From positions 62,001 to 126,000 of the forward strand of contig JAKSZP010009284.1 in the NCBI GenBank assembly GCA_022478985.1: a stretch of 64,000 nucleotides of DNA, written 5' to 3'. Origin of the DNA: Massospora cicadina. Lineage: Eukaryota > Entomophthoromycota > Entomophthoromycetes > Entomophthorales > Entomophthoraceae. Shown here piece by piece: positions 58,542-64,000 of the stretch. The notes beneath the pieces were generated by a model. It was not told where the DNA came from. It was given only the letters and a program-made list of their open reading frames with translations, and did no database searches. Every line of letters starts with the position of its first letter. The first letter of the stretch is position 1. Both the position numbers and the translations under genes were made by a program.

Positions 58542-59111
58542 CCAGTCAATTCCTCAACACTTCCCCCACCTTGACTGGATATAAGCGGCAGATACCCTTC
58601 TTCCTGGGTTGCACTGTCTAACTCTTCACCTTCCTCAAAGTTCAAATGTCATCTCAATAGCTTTCCCTAAGCCAACAAGGCCAGCGTGCCTGATGCTGAG
58701 CTTTCTTGGGTTTTGATTCATCTCCATCAGGGTCTAGACAGTTGGAACTTGTATGAAGTCTGCATCTCTCTGATTCCGTTGCAGGCTTCTTCAGTTTGAT
58801 TACGCTCTCCTCCCCCCACCAAAGAGGGGATACCTATTTCTAATGCCTGCGAGGCATAGATCTATGAAATAAACTATATGATTTGCAATTATTGTTATTT
58901 CTTTTTTACTTTTTACTTTTTACTTTTTACTTTTTATTTTTTATTATTATTATAGTTTTTCTTTTTTATTGTTATTTTTTTCTTTATATTATTAATCTTT
59001 ATGGTATGGATGAAGGAACTTAGCATGTACATGATTCACAACCCAGCCACCTTGATCCTTGATGGTATATACATATTCAGCTGATTTTTCCAAAATGATA
59101 AATGGACCCTT
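58542..59111. other. 3' untranslated part of gypsy E
   Basis: Lies between the integrase frame and the LTR. It holds the polypurine tract and the microsatellite at 58903-58945. No gene seen. Confidence 0.55.
58903..58945. repeat. (TTTTTAC)n microsatellite
   Basis: About five tandem copies of a 7-bp unit, grading into T-rich sequence to about 58985. Confidence 0.85.
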
Positions 59112-59960
59112 CTAGAGCGAGGCTAGTTTGTGTGCGCGGCCTGCGCTATGAGTGTCACAATATACTACTAAATCTCCTTCATTAAACTTATTCACCATAG
59201 CCCATTTGGCATTGTCATAGTTCCTCTGAATAGTATTTTGACTAATCACATTTTGATAAGCTTCCAATTGCAACTTGATTAGGGTCTTCGCCAATTGCTC
59301 AACATAGTTATTTGGGTTAATTGCGTCAGTTGAACTGAGTACTGAGTATAATAATGGAGGTAGAGCGGGCTGTCTACCATACAAAAGTCAAAATGGAGAG
59401 TGGCTTGTGCTGCTGTGGTGTCCGATATTGTACACAAACATGGTCGCGCTAATTAAAGTTGCCCATTGTGAAGGCGCCAAGGCTGCATTTTTGCATAAAA
59501 TGCTGACTAAAGTGCCATTCACTCGCTCTACCATATCATTAGTCTCAGGATGGTATGGTGTTGACAACACTCCTTTTATAGACATCAACTCATTTAGCTG
59601 TTGTACCATTTGGGCAGTAAAATTCATGCCATTGTCTGTCAATATCTTCTGGGGCATCCATGCTTAGAGATAATATTATCCATAATGAACTTGGCAGTAG
59701 TTAGGGCCCCGACGTCTCAAATTTCTATCACTTCCACCCATTTTGTTAGATGGTCAATAGCAACAATTATGTATTTGTTGTCTAGGCTACTCACAGGCAA
59801 GGGGCTGATTACATCAATTGATACGGTATGCCAGGTCCAGTCAGGTTTGATCAATTGATATTTCACATTTGACTTCATAGGTTTTGCAATTTGGCATGAA
59901 TGGTATTTATTGAGCATGTCTTGGATATCAAATTGCATGGAATCCCAATAGTAACTGGCT
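59112..59960 (-). pseudogene. Gypsy E integrase
   Basis: 59938-59717 carries SIDVISPLPVSS, with the first catalytic aspartate, and IIVAIDHLTKWVEVIEI. 59657-59388 has KILTDNGMNFTAQM, with the second aspartate, and YHPETNDMVERVNGTL, with the catalytic glutamate. 59384-59112 continues with MYGRQPALPPLLYSV and the C-terminal domain, including NKFNEGDLVVYC. Only two breaks separate the three parts. No chromodomain was seen before the stop at 59112. Confidence 0.9.
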
Positions 59961-60382
59961 CAAATTAATTTAGTGTCTTAGTCATTCCCCCATATCTGAC
60001 AGCCTTGTGTGCTTGTGTAATAATCTCCATTTGATCGGAAGGTTTTGGGAAAATTTGACATTGCCCATCAGGCTTAAGCTTGTATAGAACTCCATTTCGA
60101 TATTTGGTGTTGATTAATGCTTTCTCAATCGCCTTTTGAACTTTGGGTGGTTCATCTCCATATGTTCAGTTAATCATTTTTTCATGAAGCTCATTGGCCA
60201 AATTGCTCAGGACAGTTACAATGGGAAGTCACAATAGTCCTTCTGCATTTTGATGGGCTGCTCAAGCTCTATGAATAATTTCATAATAGTACGCTTGTAA
60301 TTTCAGAGCCCAGCAGGCTAACCGTCCTTCAGGTTCCTTGAGATTGTGGAGCCATTGTAATGAGCTGTGATCCATTACTACT

Positions 60383-61960
60383 TTAGAATTTGGTGCCATA
60401 AATGTAAACCCAAAATTGTTTACAAGCATAGATGACAGCCAGGCATTCTCTTTCAGTCACTGTATAATTACGCTCATACTTATTGAGCGTCATGCTGCAA
60501 TAAGCTACTGGATGCTCCTTGCCATCATCCCCAATCTGCGATAGCACACCACCAATTGCAGTCAATGAGGCGTCAGTTTGTATGATAAAAGGCTTGCTGA
60601 AATCAGGATATTGGAGGATAGGCGCTGAGCTCATTTTGTTTTTCAAAGCCTCAAAGGCTTGTTGGCATTCCTCTGCCCAGCAAAAATGAACTCCTCCTTG
60701 TAGTAAGTGGAATAGAGGCTCAACAATTGTCACAAACCCTTCTACAAATCTTCAATAGTATCCTACCATGCCTAAGAACACTTGAACATCTCTCATACTC
60801 TTCAGAGGTTGCATATTGTTGGTTGCCTCCACCTTTTGAGGCTGAAGTTACAAGCCCTTGGAATCAATGACAAACCTGAGGTATTCCAATTGTTCTTTAA
60901 ATAATTGGCATTTTCTAGGTTATATCTTCAGATTGGTCTTCAACAGTTGTTCAAATACTTGTTCAAGGTGCTCCAGATGTTTGGAAAACATTCACAAAAA
61001 GACATTGATGTCATCCAGGTACACCTGAACGCAGGACAATTTAAGATCCCCCAAGATCATGTCCATTGCACGCTGAAAGGTTGCCGGAGCATTACACAGC
61101 CCCTGGGGCATGTGTGTCAGTTGAAAAAGCCCTTGAACAGCAATCATTGCGCACTTTTCCTGCTCCTCTGGTGGCAACTCAATTTGCCAATATCCTGAGA
61201 TGAGGTCCATTGCAGTAAAGTACTTCGCCCCTCCTAGGCAGTCCAGAGCATCGTCAATTCTGGGCAATGGATAAAAATCCTTTTTTGTAATGGCATTGAG
61301 GCGTCAATAATCAATCACAAACTGATTGCTGCCATCTTTCTTCTTTACAATTAAAATGGGGCTGGCCCATGGGCTTTTGGATGGCAATATCATTCCATTT
61401 TTCAGCAATTTGTCTAGCTCTTCACCGACTATTTTGTCACTGGCCCTGGGGTGCCAAATTGGCCTCATTCTAATAGGCATATGATCCCTGGTATCCACAA
61501 AATGCTGAACTCCTTTTGCACAACCTAAATCTTGGTCATCTTTGGTGAAAATTTCGGAGTATCATTCAAACAACTCTAGTGCTTCATCGTTCTGTTGTTC
61601 TGATAATCCGGTGAACAATTCTTGGGGTATTACCGCATATGCCCTGAGGGCTTGGGTTGGTAAGCCAAACTCAGATAAATCACCAAATTTGACAGCTGAT
61701 ATTAGATCATCCCTCAGAAGTAGGTGTACGAAAGTGACTACTTGAAATTACTGACCTTATTTCAGCTGATCAAATTTTCTAGGAAGACATCAATCTCTCC
61801 ATGCCTTGGTATAAGTATTCCAGGCGCCACACTAGGTTCCATTGGAGAATGATGCCACGGGGGTATGACCTCCCCATACAGTCCTTCTGGAATATCCAGT
61901 GTGGTCCCAGTTCTCATAACCAGTTGATGGCCTAGAGCTATTGTTGCGTCCTTATTCACA
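60383..61960 (-). pseudogene. Gypsy E reverse transcriptase and RNase H
   Basis: 61498-61304 reads ILPSKSPWASPILIVKKKDGS and, just past a stop, RLNAITKKD. 61267-60992 has MDLISGYWQIELPPEEQEK, MPQGLCNAPATFQRAMDMIL and VYLDDINVF with the YxDD box. 60733-60383 has FSKPFIIQTDASLTAIGGVLSQ and [23 protein letters not shown], the RNase H domain. 61959-61762 is the linker after protease. The frame is interrupted by about four stops. The catalytic residues of both domains are intact. Confidence 0.93.
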
Positions 61961-62010
61961 CGTAGCAGTATTCCTCAACTTTTGTTTATGGAAGTTGGCA
62001 TGGGGCGACT

Positions 62011-62892
62011 TCAATTTCCCCACTGAATATATCCTACTGGTATTATCCCATCGGCATAAGATATATTGATAAAATTCCTACGATGACTTGTGGGCTTTGT
62101 ATCATTGCGAGAGTAAAAAATTAGAAGCGATTGGCCCAATATTTTCAAGATGTTTTCCTTAAAATCGCATGAGATCCCATAGGTCCTTAAAAAACTAGTT
62201 CCAATTAATATGTCATAATTGGCGTTTGGAAGCACTATAGCGGGTGCAGCAACTACCAAAGCTCCAAATCACAATGGCAAGGCGCTGTAAGCTCCTTCAC
62301 TCTTAGTGCTGTTAAGGCCTGCGGTCCCATATTCTTGATGATGATCAATGTCTGGAGCTATTTTCAATTTCTTAACCAGCTTTGTAGAAACAATGTTTAC
62401 AGGTGCTCCGCTATCAACAATAGCTACAACTTTAACCTTGTTTACTAGGATACCCATGTAAGTACACTCAGAATAGTAAGAATCAATAGAGTTTACTAAA
62501 TGAATATGGGAAGAGTCCAAGGATTTAAGAGTGTGCTTCAGAGTATTCCCAATACTGGGACATTCATTGATGAATGTGTCGATTGGCATTGCTACATTGA
62601 CCCCTTTCAGGCTTGGGGTATCTGATGCATTGCTTGGCCTGTTGGCTGGAATATTCTCAAGTAATTGTTGCACATAGGGTTTAGCGACTACCTCAGAGAC
62701 TTCAGGTGTGACAACCTTACTCTGGGAGCGAGTTACCACATGTACATTTGAGAAATCTTTGTTTGATATTAAAATAGAACCAATTTCATTGTCAAACAAG
62801 GCCTTGCAGGCATCATTTTCATATCAATTGGGTGGGACTGGTGTTGTAGGCACAATAGAGCATCCCGCATCTATTGTGCTTGTTCTTTTCCC
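62011..62892 (-). pseudogene. Gypsy E pol N-terminus and aspartic protease
   Basis: The pol frame is entered by -1 shift at 62886-62892 and reads RTSTIDAGCSIV, passes one TGA (from CGA) and continues in 62799-62269. There, VVAIVDSGAPVNIVSTKLVKKL holds the protease triad. The second half, 62259-62011, includes YDILIGTSFLRTYG, the conserved ILG-like segment, after a stop at about 62266. The enzyme would process Gag and Pol. Confidence 0.9.
62850..62892 (-). promoter_or_regulatory. Gag-pol -1 ribosomal frameshift signal
   Basis: On the minus strand a slippery heptamer G GGA AAA in the gag frame (62886-62892) is followed by a 6-nt spacer GAACAA and a perfect 10-bp stem. The stem is GCACAATAGA (62870-62879) with TCTATTGTGC (62850-62859), around a 10-nt loop. 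The gag stop TAG (62871-62873) lies inside the stem. The pol frame continues exactly in -1. Confidence 0.85.
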
Positions 62893-63725
62893 TCCTCCTG
62901 CACAGTATCAGAAAGGACTATGTTGACATTTCTCTGACGGCATTGGGAAGCATAGTGACCTTTATGTTGGCAATTAAAGCAAGTAATTTCACTCAATGGC
63001 CATGGGTTGTCATTCTTCTTATTGGTTTCGAAGGATTTCCCAGCAAGGGTAGTGGTTCTTAATCTGTAACCAGTATTAGGAGGACCATAATTTTTTGAGC
63101 ATCTGTGTAAATAGTTGACCAATTCAGATGTTGCAAGGTTCTGCACGAAAGCAGGCAATAGAGCGTTGGATAGATTAGGGTAAGGTTCTACTGCATGCTC
63201 TAGTTCAATCTTGGCATCAAAATCGACCATGGCCCACGCGCCTAAGAGAACTTGAGCTTTGCGATAGAATTGATCCACAAACTCATCGATTGCTTCATCT
63301 TTCTTAAAGCTGATGTTCATAAACTTGGATTTTCTGGTTGACATCCGTTCTGGACCTCCAAATTCATGAAGCACAGCCTCCTTGACTTTGGAATATGTTG
63401 GATTTTTGTTGATGTGAGGCATAATCAACTCAATGCTCCACTCATCAAAGCAGTTGATCATGGTGTCTGCTTTGTTGCGGTCGCTGGCCCCATGCATAGC
63501 CATTTCAGAACGTTTGATGAAGGTGGTAATACTCCCATACTTGTCAAAGGCCAGCAGGTTTGCTGGTTTATAATTATCTCTTCCCCATTCCTGGTTATTA
63601 CAAATAATTTCTAGGTTGACTAGAGTCAGACGTGCTAGGGCGTTGGGGCATTGTATCCCGGTTTGAGGTGATAGGGTTGGCCAAAGCAACCATTTTGCTA
63701 GGCAATTGTTAGCATGGCCCAGCAT
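62871..63725 (-). pseudogene. Gypsy E gag with zinc knuckle
   Basis: 285-codon open frame ending at TAG 62871-62873. It contains SITTFIKRSEMAMHGAS, a matrix/capsid-like segment DEAIDEFVDQFYRKAQVLLG, and a C-x2-C-x4-H-x4-C knuckle CFNCQHKGHYASQC near 62975. Upstream of 63725 the same protein continues in another frame to the window end. There LNQCKKAIKEKDQVISTL and NEKIAKLKLKNQNRAHW look like a coiled coil, broken by TAG and TGA stops. Gag would assemble the particle and bind RNA. Confidence 0.88.
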
Positions 63726-64000
63726 CTGTTTCAGTAGTTATTTCTGAAGCTTCGTCCTCATAATATTCAGAAGTATTTTCAGTCGAATGTGGTGTAGCAC
63801 ACTGACAACGCCTGCCATCCAGAGTTCAAATCTGCTCATTGATTTCATTTTCCCAATGGGCACGATTTTGGTTCTTTAATTTTAATTTTGCAATTTTCTC
63901 ATTCAGACTAGTAGCTTGTAGCTACAAGGTGGAAATCACTTGGTCCTTTTCCTTTATTGCCTTCTTGCACTGGTTTAGTTCTCCATTGAGGTTATTGTTT
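63726..64000 (-). pseudogene. Gypsy E gag N-terminal part (runs off window)
   Basis: The minus-strand frame from the window edge encodes a lysine- and glutamate-rich, probably coiled-coil segment. An acidic Thr/Glu-rich linker (EYYEDEASEITTETDAG) follows. Two stops (CAG to TAG, CGA to TGA) and one frame change separate it from the long gag frame. Confidence 0.65.

Larger units (their letters stand above)
57830..64000 (-). mobile_element. Gypsy element E, best preserved, runs off the window
   Basis: Ty3/gypsy retrotransposon on the minus strand, with 3' LTR, integrase, RNase H, reverse transcriptase, protease and most of gag present. The 5' LTR and start of gag lie beyond 64000. The gag-pol junction carries a -1 frameshift signal (62850-62892). 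Inactivating stops are few and mostly one C-to-T step from CGA or CAG, so this is the youngest gypsy copy here. Confidence 0.88.

Overview
This window is a repeat-laden, AT-rich stretch of a eukaryotic nuclear genome. Almost all of it is retrotransposon sequence in various states of decay. I could not support any intact host gene. The Ty3/gypsy elements (one with a chromodomain integrase), a Tf1-like self-priming mini-element, non-LTR elements and tRNA-headed SINEs would fit a large, gene-poor fungal genome, perhaps an early-diverging (entomophthoralean-like) one. That assignment is inference. Many internal stops are one C-to-T step from a sense codon (CGA to TGA, CAG to TAG, CAA to TAA). Two copies of one SINE differ largely by CG to TG/CA changes, so cytosine methylation and deamination look like the main force of decay.

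Layout. 1-4,499: AT-rich, nothing firm. 4,505-33,202: one old minus-strand chromodomain gypsy element (B), split into pieces by nested insertions. These are gypsy A (4,977-11,480, TSD GCCCC) in its left LTR; a SINE pair (12,794-13,253) in its integrase; gypsy C (13,522-23,590), itself carrying a SINE, an ORF1-only LINE-like element (15,816-18,413) with a solo LTR inside, and another SINE; a second ORF1-only LINE-like element (28,784-30,714); and a solo LTR (31,628-32,844) in its right LTR. 34,732-42,176: a full-length minus-strand LINE (ORF1 with zinc knuckle, ORF2 with endonuclease and reverse transcriptase) with a 14-bp target-site duplication. 42,191-47,700: the only region resembling single-copy sequence, holding a young SINE, a G/T-rich minisatellite, the remains of a gene for a secreted protein (44,868-45,829, with TATA box and polyadenylation signal) and a small inverted-repeat element.

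47,700-57,800: minus-strand gypsy D, interrupted by a solo LTR (TSD ACTGT), a 30-bp LINE-tail insertion, an LTR-like block, a 1.77-kb terminal-repeat mini-retrotransposon (TSD GAGAT) and a SINE. 57,800-64,000: minus-strand gypsy E, the best preserved, running off the window within gag.

The strongest observations are these: (1) a textbook -1 ribosomal frameshift signal at the gag-pol junction of E; (2) a mini-retrotransposon whose primer-binding site is perfectly complementary to 11 nt at its predicted transcript 5' end; (3) 30-bp and 12-bp LINE-tail insertions, each between perfect target-site duplications, the second inside the broken host gene; (4) two ORF1-only LINE-like elements whose 3' tail is shared by several tRNA-headed SINEs.

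All alignments and translations were done by eye. Coordinates of old element edges are approximate unless a target-site duplication is given.
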